From Nocardioides euryhalodurans (GTDB lineage Bacteria > Actinomycetota > Actinomycetes > Propionibacteriales > Nocardioidaceae), in the NCBI RefSeq assembly GCF_004564375.1, contig NZ_CP038267.1:372001-436000 (forward strand): a stretch of DNA of 64,000 nucleotides, in the 5' to 3' direction. Under the pieces are notes generated by a model. It was not told where the DNA came from. It did not search any database and was given only the letters and a program-made list of their open reading frames with translations. Positions 52,834 through 61,281 of this stretch are shown in pieces; position 1 is the stretch's first letter, and every line of letters begins with the position of its first letter. The translations under genes were made by a program, and so were the position numbers.

Positions 52834-53757
52834 TCAGCGGGAGGCGAGCGTCTCGACCAGCCGGTCGACCGGCCCGGAGAGGTTGAACTCCTGGGCCAGC
52901 GCGGCCACGAGCTCGGGGTCGGCCGGCTCCCGGGGGAGGGTCGCGTCGTGATCGGCCGGGGTCAGGTCGCGGGCGACGGCGACGACCTGCGGGGCGACGG
53001 CGAGGTAGTCGGCCGCGGCCCGGATCTTGCTGCGCGGGTTGGGACCGAGGTCGGAGTCGGGGTCCTCGACGGCGGCGAGGATGCCGGGCACGTCGCCGAA
53101 ACGCTGCAGCAGCGTCGCCGCGGTCTTCTCGCCGACCCCCGCCACGCCGGGCAGGCCGTCGGAGGCGTCGCCGCGCAGGGTCGCGAAGTCGGCGTACTGG
53201 TGGGCCTCGACGGCGTACTTGTCGCGGACCACCTGGGCGGTGACCCGCTCGTGCCTGCCGACGCCGCGGGCGATGTAGAGGATCCGGACGCCGGCCTCGT
53301 CGTCGACGAGCTGGAAGAGGTCGCGGTCACCGGTGACCACGTCGACCGGCATCCCGGCCCCGGTCGCGAGGGTGCCGATGACGTCGTCGGCCTCGTAGCC
53401 GTCGACCCCGACGACCGCGATCCCGAACGCCTCCAGCACGGCCCGGATCACCGGCACCTGCTGCTCGAGCGGGTCCGGCACCTCCTCGATGTCGGGCTGG
53501 TCCCCCGGACGGGCGGCGACGACGCGGTGCGACTTGTAGGACGGGATCAGGTCGACGCGCCACTGCGGCCGCCAGTCGTTGTCCCAGCAGCACACGAGGT
53601 GAGTGGGGTGGTACTCGCCGACGAGCCTGCTGATGAAGTCGAGCAGGCCGCGGACGGCGTTGACGGGCGTGCCGTTGTCGGCCTTGATCTCCGGCACCCC
53701 GAAGAAGGCGCGGAAGTACATCGAGGCGGTGTCGAGCAGCATCAGGCGTTCGGTCAC
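52834..53757 (-). CDS. 5'-3' exonuclease (Pol I N-domain-like)
   Basis: The 307-residue protein is a stand-alone PIN/FEN 5'-3' exonuclease. It has LLDTASMYFRAFFG at the N-terminus, the acidic metal site in VDGYEADDVIGTLA and VTGDRDLFQLV, and the helix-hairpin-helix LPGVAGVGEKTAA. It should process flaps or RNA primers and is an addition to the domain within PolA. GTG 53757 follows a CAGACT box with a 7-nt gap. An ATG five codons later is an alternative. Confidence 0.93.
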   Translation of the reverse strand: MTERLMLLDTASMYFRAFFGVPEIKADNGTPVNAVRGLLDFISRLVGEYHPTHLVCCWDNDWRPQWRVDLIPSYKSHRVVAARPGDQPDIEEVPDPLEQQVPVIRAVLEAFGIAVVGVDGYEADDVIGTLATGAGMPVDVVTGDRDLFQLVDDEAGVRILYIARGVGRHERVTAQVVRDKYAVEAHQYADFATLRGDASDGLPGVAGVGEKTAATLLQRFGDVPGILAAVEDPDSDLGPNPRSKIRAAADYLAVAPQVVAVARDLTPADHDATLPREPADPELVAALAQEFNLSGPVDRLVETLASR

Positions 53758-53764
53758 GCGCGCC

Positions 53765-53841
53765 AGTCTGGCACCCGCGACCGACGCTGCCGCGGAGTCG
53801 TCGCCGATCCAGGCCGCGACGGCCGCCGATCCCGCTACTGT
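53765..53841. promoter_or_regulatory. divergent -10 boxes (exonuclease / Lrp)
   Basis: CAGACT on the minus strand (53770-53765) is 7 nt before the exonuclease GTG, and TACTGT on the plus strand (53836-53841) is 7 nt before the Lrp gene GTG at 53849. As an Lrp family member the plus-strand gene may autoregulate here. Confidence 0.5.
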
Positions 53842-53848
53842 GGCCCGC

Positions 53849-54301
53849 GTGACGCGCGTACTCCTCGAGGCCACGGACCGACAGATCGTGGAGCTGCTCG
53901 CCGTCGACGGACGGATGTCCTACACCGACCTCGGCAAGGCGACCGGGCTCTCGACGTCCGCGGTGCACCAGCGGGTCAAGCGGCTCGAGCAGCGCGGCCT
54001 CATCACCGGGTACGGCGCCTCGGTCGACCACGACGCGATCGGCCTGCCGCTGACGGCCTTCATCTCGATCACTCCGATCGATCCCTCCGCGCCGGACGAC
54101 TACCCCGAGCGGGTGCGCCACATCTCCGAGATCGAGTCGTGCTGGTCGGTGGCGGGGGAGGAGTCCTACATCCTCAAGGTGCGGGTGGCGACGCCGGCCG
54201 ACCTCGAGGACCTGCTGGCCCGGATCCGGGCGGCGGCCAGCGTGTCGTCCCGGACCACGGTGGTGCTGTCGACGCCGTACGAGAACCGTCCGGTGACCTG
54301 A
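53849..54301 (+). CDS. Lrp/AsnC family transcriptional regulator
   Basis: The 150-residue protein has an N-terminal HTH (about 8-60; TDRQIVELLAVDGRMSYTDLG, GLSTSAVHQRVKRLEQRG) and a RAM ligand-binding domain (about 70-145). Family members bind amino acids and act as octamers. The longer open frame to 53603 is antisense to the exonuclease gene. It is 20 bp upstream of the epimerase gene but the target is not evident. Confidence 0.93.
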   Translation: MTRVLLEATDRQIVELLAVDGRMSYTDLGKATGLSTSAVHQRVKRLEQRGLITGYGASVDHDAIGLPLTAFISITPIDPSAPDDYPERVRHISEIESCWSVAGEESYILKVRVATPADLEDLLARIRAAASVSSRTTVVLSTPYENRPVT

Positions 54302-54321
54302 GAGAGACACGGGGGACGCAG

Positions 54322-55254
54322 ATGAGGGTGGTCGTGACCGGCGGGGCCGGATTCATCGGGGCGAACCTCGCGCGGCTGCTGGTCGAGCAGGGCGACGAGG
54401 TGGTGGTCGTCGACGACCTGTCCACGGGCTTCCGGAGCAACCTCGACGGCGTCGACGTCGAGCTGCGGGAGGGCTCGATCCTCGACGCGACGCTGCTCGA
54501 CGCGGTCGTCCCGTCCGCCGATGCTGTCGTCCACCTGGCGGCGGTGCCGTCGGTGCCGCGCTCGGTGGCCGACCCGCTGACCAGCCACGCCGCCAACGCG
54601 ACCGGCACCCTCATGGTGCTCGACGCCGCCCGGCGCAGCCCGACGCCGCCCCACGTCACGGTCGCCTCGTCGAGCTCGGTCTACGGCGCCAACCCCGAGC
54701 TGCCCAAGCACGAGGACCTGCGGTGCGTGCCGATGTCGCCGTACGCCGTCAGCAAGCTGGCCACCGAGTCCTACGCCACCGCCTTCGCGCACGTCTACGG
54801 CCTCGAGACGATGCCGTTCCGCTTCTTCAACGTCTTCGGCCCGCTGCAGGCGGCCGGCCACGCCTACGCCGCCGTCATCCCGCAGTTCGTGTCGGCAGCG
54901 CTGGAGGGGCGCCCGCTGCCGCTGGACGGTGACGGCACCCAGTCGCGCGACTTCACCTTCGTCGGCACGGTCGTGCGGGTGCTGGCCGAGGCGGCCCACC
55001 GCCGGGTGACCTCGCCGCAGCCGGTCAACCTCGCCTTCGGCGGTTCGACCACCCTCCAGGTGCTGATCGGCATGCTCGAGGAGCGCCTCGGGCGACCGGT
55101 GGAGCTCGACCGGCGACCGCCGCGGGCCGGCGACGTCCCGCACTCCCAGGCCGACCCGACCCGCCTCCTGGGGCTCTTCCCCGGGGTGACGCCGGTGCCG
55201 CTCGAGCAGGGACTGGACGAGACGATCGCGTGGTTCGTTCAGGAGCGTGGGTGA
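54322..55254 (+). CDS. NAD-dependent sugar epimerase/dehydratase
   Basis: The 310-residue protein is an extended SDR acting on nucleotide sugars, like UDP-glucose 4-epimerase. It has the NAD loop GGAGFIG (7-13), the SSSVYG strand and catalytic YAVSK. Its product would supply the surface-glycan genes to the right. A GGGGGACGCAG purine run precedes ATG 54322. Its end overlaps the convergent NeuD-like gene by 16 bp. Confidence 0.93.
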   Translation: MRVVVTGGAGFIGANLARLLVEQGDEVVVVDDLSTGFRSNLDGVDVELREGSILDATLLDAVVPSADAVVHLAAVPSVPRSVADPLTSHAANATGTLMVLDAARRSPTPPHVTVASSSSVYGANPELPKHEDLRCVPMSPYAVSKLATESYATAFAHVYGLETMPFRFFNVFGPLQAAGHAYAAVIPQFVSAALEGRPLPLDGDGTQSRDFTFVGTVVRVLAEAAHRRVTSPQPVNLAFGGSTTLQVLIGMLEERLGRPVELDRRPPRAGDVPHSQADPTRLLGLFPGVTPVPLEQGLDETIAWFVQERG

Positions 55255-55841
55255 GTCGGCCGCGCCGGTGCACCGACCACGACCTGCCCGGGCGCGACGT
55301 CCCGCGTGACGACGGCTCCGGCACCGACGAAGGCGCCGGCCCCCACGGTGAGGCCCTGCAGCACGACCGCGCCGCTGCCGACCGTCACGTCCTCCTCGAG
55401 GACGACGGAGCCCGAGACGTTGGCGCCCGGATAGACCGTCACGAAATCGCGGAGCACCGTGTCGTGGCCGACGGTCGCGTTGTAGTGGACCTGGCAGTGG
55501 TCCCCGATCGTGATGCTGCTCGAGACGTGGGCCCCGCCGAGCACGAGGCAGCCGTCGCCGAGCGTGGTCTCCGGAGCCACGATCGCCCGCGGGTGGACCA
55601 CCGTGACCGGCTCCAGCCCCCGCGCGTCGAGGAGGGCGACCAGACGGCGCCGCACCGCGGGGGAGGCGATCCCGACGACGTACGCCGAGCCGGCCGGCGC
55701 CTCGTCTGGCCGCCCCACCGGGAGGCCGCGGCAGCGGCCGCCAGCGAGCCCGTCGTCGGCGAACCCCGACACGGCCAGGCCCGCCGCGAGGCAGGCGTCG
55801 AGTGCTTCCCGGCCGACGCCACCTGCTCCCGCGATGATCAC
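55239..55841 (-). CDS. NeuD/PglD-like sugar O-/N-acyltransferase
   Basis: The 200-residue protein starts with a short Rossmann-like part (IIAGAGGVGREALD), then a left-handed beta-helix of hexapeptide repeats from about residue 90 (IVAPETTLGDG, VSSSITIGDHC, VSGSVVLEEDV, VGAGAFVGAGAVV). The catalytic His-like NATVGHDT segment is present. It should acetylate an amino sugar nucleotide. GTG 55841 is preferred over ATG 55859: GGGAGGA lies 7 nt before it and the family typically begins MxIxGAGG. It is divergent from the Wzy-like gene by about 20 bp. Confidence 0.9.
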   Translation of the reverse strand: MIIAGAGGVGREALDACLAAGLAVSGFADDGLAGGRCRGLPVGRPDEAPAGSAYVVGIASPAVRRRLVALLDARGLEPVTVVHPRAIVAPETTLGDGCLVLGGAHVSSSITIGDHCQVHYNATVGHDTVLRDFVTVYPGANVSGSVVLEEDVTVGSGAVVLQGLTVGAGAFVGAGAVVTRDVAPGQVVVGAPARPTHPRS

Positions 55842-55861
55842 GTCAGCATCCTCCCGCATCG

Positions 55862-56830
55862 GTGGGCCGCGTGAGGAGTGTTGCGCGATCCCTCCCGGTG
55901 GGACTGCTGCTGCTCGGCCTGGCGGCGGCGTGGGCCCTGCTGTCGACGCCGGAGGCCCCGCAGGCCGGAGCGGCCGGGGCGGCGTACGTGCTGCTGGCGG
56001 TGGGGCTGGTCGCCGGCTTCCTGCTCGGGACGCACGACCCGGCCACGCCGGGGCTGCTGGTGCTCGCGGGCGCGTTGGTGGTGCTCATGCTCGCCTGGCC
56101 GCAGCCGGTCTCCGGTGAGGCGATGACCGCCCCTCTCGGCTACATGAACGCCAACGCCGCGCTGGTCCTGTGTGCCGCGGCCGGTGCGGTCGTCGCGACC
56201 AGCGGCCGGCCGATGGCCTGGCGGGGCGCCGCGGCCGGGATCTCCCTGGCAGCGGCGGTGGCGTGCGCGACCCAGGACGCGCAGGCGGCGGCCCTGGCCG
56301 CCGTGCTGCTCGCGGGGTGGAGCGTCACGCGCCACCTCGGGCCCACGGTGCTCTGGGCGGTCGTGGCCGCGGTGCTGCTGCTCGTCCCCGTCCTGCTGAC
56401 GGTCGCGTGGGCGGCCGGGCTGCTGCCACGACCGCGCCTGCTGGTCTCCGCCCTGTCGGAGGAACGCTTCGACCTGTGGTCGGAGGCGTGGGACCTGCTG
56501 CTGCGCGAGCCCGTGACCGGCATCGGGCCGGGCCGGTTCTCCGAGGAGAGCCCCACGGGCGCCGACCCGGACCTCGCGTGGGCCCACTCCTACGTCCTGC
56601 AGACCGGCGCCGAGCTCGGCTTCGTCGGACTCGGGCTGCTCGCGCTCCTGGTCGGCTGGGCCTCCTTCGCGCTGGGACGACAGGCTGTGCTCCTCGGCAT
56701 CCTGCTGCTCCCGGCCTCGGTCGACTACGTGCTCCACTTCGGGGGCGTGCTGCTGGCGCTCTCGATGGTCGTCGGGGGCGCGCTCTCGGCACCGCGGGTC
56801 GAGCGACAGGCACCGGGCGCGCCGCCGTAG
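55862..56830 (+). CDS. O-antigen ligase/polymerase-like membrane protein
   Basis: The 322-residue, strongly hydrophobic protein has about eight to ten transmembrane helices and the Wzy_C-type signature region LWSEAWDLLLREPVTGIGPGRF, then AHSYVLQTGAELGFVGLG. It could polymerise or ligate a lipid-linked glycan at the outer face. It is shorter than most Wzy proteins (about 400), so it may be a minimal or divergent member. GTG 55862 and GTG 55871 are both possible starts. Codon use is like that of its neighbours. Confidence 0.78.
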   Translation: MGRVRSVARSLPVGLLLLGLAAAWALLSTPEAPQAGAAGAAYVLLAVGLVAGFLLGTHDPATPGLLVLAGALVVLMLAWPQPVSGEAMTAPLGYMNANAALVLCAAAGAVVATSGRPMAWRGAAAGISLAAAVACATQDAQAAALAAVLLAGWSVTRHLGPTVLWAVVAAVLLLVPVLLTVAWAAGLLPRPRLLVSALSEERFDLWSEAWDLLLREPVTGIGPGRFSEESPTGADPDLAWAHSYVLQTGAELGFVGLGLLALLVGWASFALGRQAVLLGILLLPASVDYVLHFGGVLLALSMVVGGALSAPRVERQAPGAPP

Positions 56831-56840
56831 GGGCCTGGCG

Positions 56841-57683
56841 TCAGCGACGCCACTCGTGCAGGTCGCGACCGAGGAGCTGCGCCAGGGCCTCACGCTCGGG
56901 TGCGAACTCGGCGGCCAGGCGCTCGACGACCGCGGGCTCGACCTCGGGGTAGGCGTCGACCTCCACCCGGTTGAGCCGGCCGACGGCCCGGCGCAGCGGA
57001 CCCGGGAGGTGGTCCGCGACGGCGCGGACCCGGAGCGAGCGGAACTGCTGGTAGGCGTTCGCCTGCTCGCCCACCGCCTCCGGGACCGTGGTGGGGTCGA
57101 CGCCGATGAAGTCGGCGATGGCGCGGAACACCTCGACGGGGGAGTCGCGCAGGTCCTCGAAGAGGTGGATCGAGACGGCCTCGCGAGGGTAGTGCTCGAG
57201 CAGGCGCTCCAGCTGGCCGAGGTAGTGGCCCCGGTCGGCGTAGGAGAAGTGGGCCCGGTCGAGCTCGTCGCCACTGGCGAGACGCTCCCGCTCGGCGGCG
57301 AGCGCGTCGCCGAAGGACAGCTCCTCGCCGCCGCGGGTCAGCCGCTGGAGGTAGTGGGAGTGGGCGCGGGCGATCGGGTCGCGGAGCAGGACGACGATCC
57401 GGGCCGCCGGCACGTCCGTGGCCATCCGGGTGACCGCCTCGGGGTGGTAGAGGTAGTTGGGCGTCGCCTCGCCCGTGGCCGACCCGGGCGGCGCGCCGGC
57501 GAAGTGCTCGGCGTACCAGGGCCAGCCGAGGTCGTAGTGCCGGTCGAAGAAGTGGACCTCCTTCGTGGAGGACATGTGCACCCCGGGGTGCAGCCGCAGC
57601 CAGGACGTGAGGGCCGTGGTGCCGGAGCGCATCGCCCCGGCGATGATGAAGGAGGGCGGGGGGCCGAGGCCGCCGGCCGTCAC
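56841..57683 (-). CDS. PAPS-dependent sulfotransferase
   Basis: The 280-residue protein is a heparan N-sulfotransferase-like sulfotransferase. The PAPS loop is AGAMRSGTTALTSWL (about 15-28), followed by STKEVHFFDRHYD and the 3'-phosphate site LLRDPIARAHSHY. GTG 57683 overlaps the sugar transferase stop by 4 bp (GTGA). It is the last gene of the deacetylase-GT4-sugar transferase run; the acceptor is presumably the glycan built by those genes. Confidence 0.92.
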   Translation of the reverse strand: MTAGGLGPPPSFIIAGAMRSGTTALTSWLRLHPGVHMSSTKEVHFFDRHYDLGWPWYAEHFAGAPPGSATGEATPNYLYHPEAVTRMATDVPAARIVVLLRDPIARAHSHYLQRLTRGGEELSFGDALAAERERLASGDELDRAHFSYADRGHYLGQLERLLEHYPREAVSIHLFEDLRDSPVEVFRAIADFIGVDPTTVPEAVGEQANAYQQFRSLRVRAVADHLPGPLRRAVGRLNRVEVDAYPEVEPAVVERLAAEFAPEREALAQLLGRDLHEWRR

Positions 57684-58273
57684 GGGGTCCCCTCGTCGCC
57701 GGCGGGCAGGAATCCCTGGTTGACCCCGCCCTCGCCGTAGATCCCGCTGGGGCGCACCAGACGGAGCAGCGTACGCCCGACGATGCGCGCGTCGAGGGCC
57801 AGCGACCGGTGCTCGATGTACCAGAGGTCCAGCTCGATCCGCTCCGGCCACGAGATCGAGTTGCGGCCGTTGACCTGCGCCCAGCCGGTCAGGCCGGGCC
57901 GGATCGCGTGCCGGCCGTGCTGGCGCGGGGAGTAGTGCTCGACCTGCTCAGGGAGGGTCGGCCGCGGGCCGATCAGGCTCATGTCACCGCGCAGCACGTT
58001 CCACAGCTGCGGCAGCTCGTCGACGCTCAGCCCGCGCAGCGTCCGCCCGAGCCGGGTGTCGCGGTCGGCGTCCGGCTCACCGGGCCAGGCCTCCGGACGC
58101 ATAGTGCGGAACTTGACGATGTCGAAGGGGACCTCGTCGCGGCCGATCCGCCGTTGCCGGAAGATCACCGGCCGGCCGAGCCGCCACCGCACCAGGGTCG
58201 CCACGACCGCCATCAGGGGCGCCAGCAGCACACCTGACACCGCAGCCACCACCACGTCGACCATCCGTCTCAC
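57680..58273 (-). CDS. initiating sugar transferase (phosphoglycosyl transferase)
   Basis: The 197-residue protein is a small monotopic phosphoglycosyl transferase (PglC-like). An N-terminal re-entrant hydrophobic helix (about 5-28) is followed by KFRTMRPEA, catalytic DE in SVDELPQLWNVL, and LIGPRPTLPEQ. It transfers a phospho-sugar to polyprenol phosphate and so starts the glycan. The C-terminal RPSGIYGEGGVNQGF is unusual for the family. It overlaps both neighbours by 4 bp. Confidence 0.95.
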   Translation of the reverse strand: MRRMVDVVVAAVSGVLLAPLMAVVATLVRWRLGRPVIFRQRRIGRDEVPFDIVKFRTMRPEAWPGEPDADRDTRLGRTLRGLSVDELPQLWNVLRGDMSLIGPRPTLPEQVEHYSPRQHGRHAIRPGLTGWAQVNGRNSISWPERIELDLWYIEHRSLALDARIVGRTLLRLVRPSGIYGEGGVNQGFLPAGDEGTP

Positions 58274-59487
58274 GGCCGCACCTCCGTCCAGCCGAGACCG
58301 CGACGACGGGCCACGTCGGCGTACGTCGTGAGGGAGCGCGCCGCGATCCGGCGCTGGTCGAACTCGGCGTGCGCGCGCTGCTCGGCGGCGCGGGCCAGCC
58401 GGGTCCGGAGGTCCGCGTCGGCGACCAGCCGCCCGACCCGGTCGGTGAGCGCGTCGGCGTCACCCGGGGGAGACAGCAGCAGGTGTGTGCCGTCGACGCC
58501 GACCTCGCGGCAGCCGCGGATGTCGCTGAGGACCATGGCGGTGCGGCACGCGGCCGCCTCCATCGCGGAGCGGCTGAACCCCTCGCGGTAGGACGGGAGC
58601 ACGAAGACGTCGAGGGCGCTGTAGACAGCCGGCATGTCGGACCGCTCGCCGAGGAACCGGACGCCGGTGCCGGCCACGGCCCAGGCGTCGGGCTTGTCGG
58701 GGTCGTCCGGCCCTACCCAGACGAAGGCGACGTCGTCGCCGTGCGCCGCGGTCAGCCGGTCGGCCGTGGCGAGGAACTCGCGGATCCCCTTCTCGGCGAC
58801 CATCCGGCCGACGCCGCCGACGACGACCGTGTCGTCGGCGACCCCGAGCTCGGCGCGCAACCGGCGTCGTTCGTCGGGGGAGTGGCGGAAGCGGACGAGG
58901 TCGGTGCCGTTGCCGACCACCTCGGACCGGCCGGCCCGCAGCCACGGCGTCAGGGTCTGCCGGTCGGTGGCGTTCTGGAAGAGCTCGGCGTGGCTGAACC
59001 AGGAGGCCACGACCTCGGCGGTGTAGACGGGCAGCCGGCGGCGCAGCCGGTCGGAGGGCGAGGCCCACAGCCCGTGGCAGGTGTTGACCACCACCGGGAC
59101 GCCGAGCAGCCGGCCCGCGACCCGGCCGATCACCCCGGTCTTGGGGTTGTGGGTGTGGAGGACGTCGGGGCGGAGGCGACGCAGCGCCTGCACGAGCTCG
59201 CGCACTCCCCGGAGGTCCCGGCGCGGGTCCCACGAGCGGGTGAGCGACGGCAGCGGGACGTGCTCGACGCCGAGGGCGGTGACCGTCGGGACGAAGCGTC
59301 CCGGCGCGGACAGGCCGTACGTCTCGTGCCCGGCCTCCACGTCGACCGCCAGCTCCGTGGCCAGCAGCAGGGCCAGGCTCATGTCGACGGTGGTCAGGTG
59401 GGCCACGCGCAGCGGCCGACCCCCGGGCCCGCGCCAGCGGGGCACCACGACCTCGTCGGCGCCGGCCCCGGCCCGCATCTCAGCCAC
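58270..59487 (-). CDS. glycosyltransferase family 4
   Basis: The 405-residue protein is a GT-B retaining glycosyltransferase. Marks are VAHLTTVDMSLALLLATEL at the start of the acceptor domain, GVGRMVAEKGIREFLATAD, and the EX7E motif in SYREGFSRSAMEAAACR. The N-terminal 27 residues are an extension. GTG 59487 overlaps the deacetylase stop by 8 bp; ATG 59478 is an alternative. It likely adds the second sugar after the PglC-like enzyme. Confidence 0.92.
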   Translation of the reverse strand: MAEMRAGAGADEVVVPRWRGPGGRPLRVAHLTTVDMSLALLLATELAVDVEAGHETYGLSAPGRFVPTVTALGVEHVPLPSLTRSWDPRRDLRGVRELVQALRRLRPDVLHTHNPKTGVIGRVAGRLLGVPVVVNTCHGLWASPSDRLRRRLPVYTAEVVASWFSHAELFQNATDRQTLTPWLRAGRSEVVGNGTDLVRFRHSPDERRRLRAELGVADDTVVVGGVGRMVAEKGIREFLATADRLTAAHGDDVAFVWVGPDDPDKPDAWAVAGTGVRFLGERSDMPAVYSALDVFVLPSYREGFSRSAMEAAACRTAMVLSDIRGCREVGVDGTHLLLSPPGDADALTDRVGRLVADADLRTRLARAAEQRAHAEFDQRRIAARSLTTYADVARRRGLGWTEVRP

Positions 59488-60265
59488 GCATCCCCACCCC
59501 CTTGGCCGCGGAGACGATGCGGCCGTAGAGCCGCTCGGGCACCAGCTCGCCGCGGAGCTTGGCCCGGAAGAACGGCAGCGGGTCCGTACGCCGGACCGGG
59601 ATCCTCGCCAGCTGCAGCGGGTCGACGCCGGGCAGGTTGCGCCCCAGCGCCCCGGTGGCGCAGGTCCGGAACCGGGCCGAGAGCTCCTCGGCCAGCGCAG
59701 GCACCGGGATGCCCCAGGTGTAGGCGAAGTGCTGGGGGACCACGCCCAGCTCCTGGCCGACCAGCTCGGTGCAGCGGTCCAGCTCCGCGGCCGTCAGCAG
59801 CTCGGGCGGTACGTGGGTGTGGGTGTGGTTGCCGATGGTGCAGAGCCCGGAGTCGACCATCTCCCGCAGCTGGGTCCACGTCAGCGCCGGGGCACCCTGC
59901 TCGCGGGCCGTCGAGCCCTCCCAGCGCATCGAGTCGCCGACGTACGCCGTCGTGAGGTAGATCGTGAACGGCAGCTCGCGACGCCGCAGCTCCGGCCAGG
60001 CGTTCTCGTAGACGTCGCGGAAGCCGTCGTCGAAGGTCAGCACGACCCGCGGCGAGGTGTCGCCCCGCTGGAGCGCGTCGACGGCCTCGCCCAGCGGCGC
60101 CACCGGCTGGCCCGCGAGGGCGTCGAGCTGGGCCCGGAACTGCTCGACCGAGACGTCGAGCTCGTCGCGGGAGCCCCCGCCCACGCGGTGGTAGATGAGC
60201 AGGCTGGCGCCGCTCGACGGTCCCCCCGGGATGACCGACAACCCCCGCTTCAGCGCCTCGCGCAC
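59480..60265 (-). CDS. polysaccharide deacetylase (NodB-like)
   Basis: The 261-residue protein has a NodB domain: LLIYHRVGG, TFDDGFRDV with catalytic and metal Asp, and NHTHTHVP for the metal His. It removes N-acetyl groups. GTG 60265 is preferred because TAGTCT (60277-60272) ends 6 nt upstream; the in-frame GTG at 60271 directly abuts that box. No signal peptide is seen. It is the first gene of the run to 56841. Confidence 0.9.
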   Translation of the reverse strand: MREALKRGLSVIPGGPSSGASLLIYHRVGGGSRDELDVSVEQFRAQLDALAGQPVAPLGEAVDALQRGDTSPRVVLTFDDGFRDVYENAWPELRRRELPFTIYLTTAYVGDSMRWEGSTAREQGAPALTWTQLREMVDSGLCTIGNHTHTHVPPELLTAAELDRCTELVGQELGVVPQHFAYTWGIPVPALAEELSARFRTCATGALGRNLPGVDPLQLARIPVRRTDPLPFFRAKLRGELVPERLYGRIVSAAKGVGMRG

Positions 60266-60271
60266 GGGCAC

Positions 60272-60277
60272 AGACTA
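60272..60277 (-). promoter_or_regulatory. -10 box of the deacetylase run
   Basis: TAGTCT on the minus strand is 6 nt before the GTG at 60265. It is the probable promoter of the four-gene glycan operon ending at 56841. Confidence 0.55.
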
Positions 60278-60306
60278 GACCGTCGCGGGCCGCCGCGGGG
60301 AGACAA

Positions 60307-60335
60307 TTGCGCGGGCTCCCGGGCAGCCGTAGGCT
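60307..60335 (+). promoter_or_regulatory. promoter with -35 and -10 boxes
   Basis: TTGCGC (60307-60312) and TAGGCT (60330-60335) are separated by exactly 17 bp. This is the best-formed two-part promoter I found in the window. It would start about 8 nt before GTG 60344. Confidence 0.6.
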
Positions 60336-60343
60336 CCGCGCAC

Positions 60344-60379
60344 GTGCGGTTCCGGGCGCGCCAGGGGGTGAGGCGATGA
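60344..60379 (+). CDS. possible leaderless 11-codon upstream ORF
   Basis: GTG at 60344 is 8 nt after the -10 box and opens a frame MRFRARQGVRR that stops at TGA 60377-60379. That stop overlaps the ATG (60376) of the sulfotransferase by ATGA. The peptide is 5/11 Arg. It could couple translation or act as an attenuator sensing arginine; that is inference. Confidence 0.4.
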   Translation: MRFRARQGVRR

Positions 60380-61281
60380 AGGCCGGTCAGGGCGTCGCCG
60401 ACGCCGTCCGGAAGCAGCTGAGCGTCCAGCAGCGCGGGCGCATCGCCCGACGCCGGGTCGCGCTCCGCAAGCCGACCGCCCGGCTCCGGATGCTGCCGGA
60501 CTTCCTGGTGCTCGGGACCATGCGTGGCGGCAGCAGCTCGCTCTACCGCTACCTGTGCGCCCATCCCGAGGTGGCCAAGCCGCTACGCAAGGAGGTCGAG
60601 TACTTCGACTGCCACCACGCCGAGGGTGTGGCCTGGTACCGCCAGCACTTCCCGTTGCGGGCGCGCTCGGCCGTGGCGGCGGGGCGCCACCGCACCCTGC
60701 GGACCTTCGAGGCCACGCCCAGCTACCTCTTCCACCCGGAGGTGCCTGCGCGCGCGGCCGACCTGCTGCCCGAGGCGCGGCTGGTCGCACTGCTCCGGGA
60801 CCCGGTGGAACGGGCGTACTCCCACCACCGCCACATGCGCCAGCTCGGCTTCGAGGACCTCGGCTTCGAGGAGGCGATCGCCGCCGAGGAGGCGCGCCTC
60901 GCGCCGGAGCTCGCCCGCATGGCGGCGGACCCGGGCTACTTCTCGCGCATCCACTCGCGCTTCTCCTACCTCTCCCGAGGTCGCTACGCCGAGCAGCTCG
61001 AGAGGTGGCTGGCCCACTACCCGTCCTCGAGCCTGCTGGTCGTCGAGAGCGCCGACCTCTACGCCCGCCCGGTGGAGTGCTTCAGCCGGATCACCGGCTT
61101 CCTGGGCCTCGCGGACTGGCACCCCGAGGAGTTCCGCAACTTCAGCAGGCCCGCCACGGAGTCCGAGCCCCGGAGAGCCGAGGCGGGGCTCGCCCGCGAG
61201 CTGTACGCCCGGTTCGAGGACGACGACCGCCGGCTCGCCGAGGTGTGGGGGCACGTCCCGAGCTGGCGCGATGGCCGCTGA
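60376..61281 (+). CDS. PAPS-dependent sulfotransferase
   Basis: The 301-residue protein is a sulfotransferase with the PAPS loop GTMRGGSSSLYRYL (about 45-58), KEVEYFDCHH, and LLRDPVERAYSHHRH. A basic 40-residue N-terminal segment precedes the domain. ATG 60376 has AGGGGGTGAGG upstream. It overlaps the GT4 gene by 11 bp. Relative to the sulfotransferase at 56841 the PAPS loop has Gly-Gly-Ser-Ser rather than Ser-Gly-Thr-Thr. Confidence 0.91.
   Translation: MKAGQGVADAVRKQLSVQQRGRIARRRVALRKPTARLRMLPDFLVLGTMRGGSSSLYRYLCAHPEVAKPLRKEVEYFDCHHAEGVAWYRQHFPLRARSAVAAGRHRTLRTFEATPSYLFHPEVPARAADLLPEARLVALLRDPVERAYSHHRHMRQLGFEDLGFEEAIAAEEARLAPELARMAADPGYFSRIHSRFSYLSRGRYAEQLERWLAHYPSSSLLVVESADLYARPVECFSRITGFLGLADWHPEEFRNFSRPATESEPRRAEAGLARELYARFEDDDRRLAEVWGHVPSWRDGR

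Noticed and set aside
53603..53848. N-terminal extension of the Lrp regulator
   Set aside because: It is antisense to the exonuclease gene, and the -10 box at 53836 places the start at 53849.
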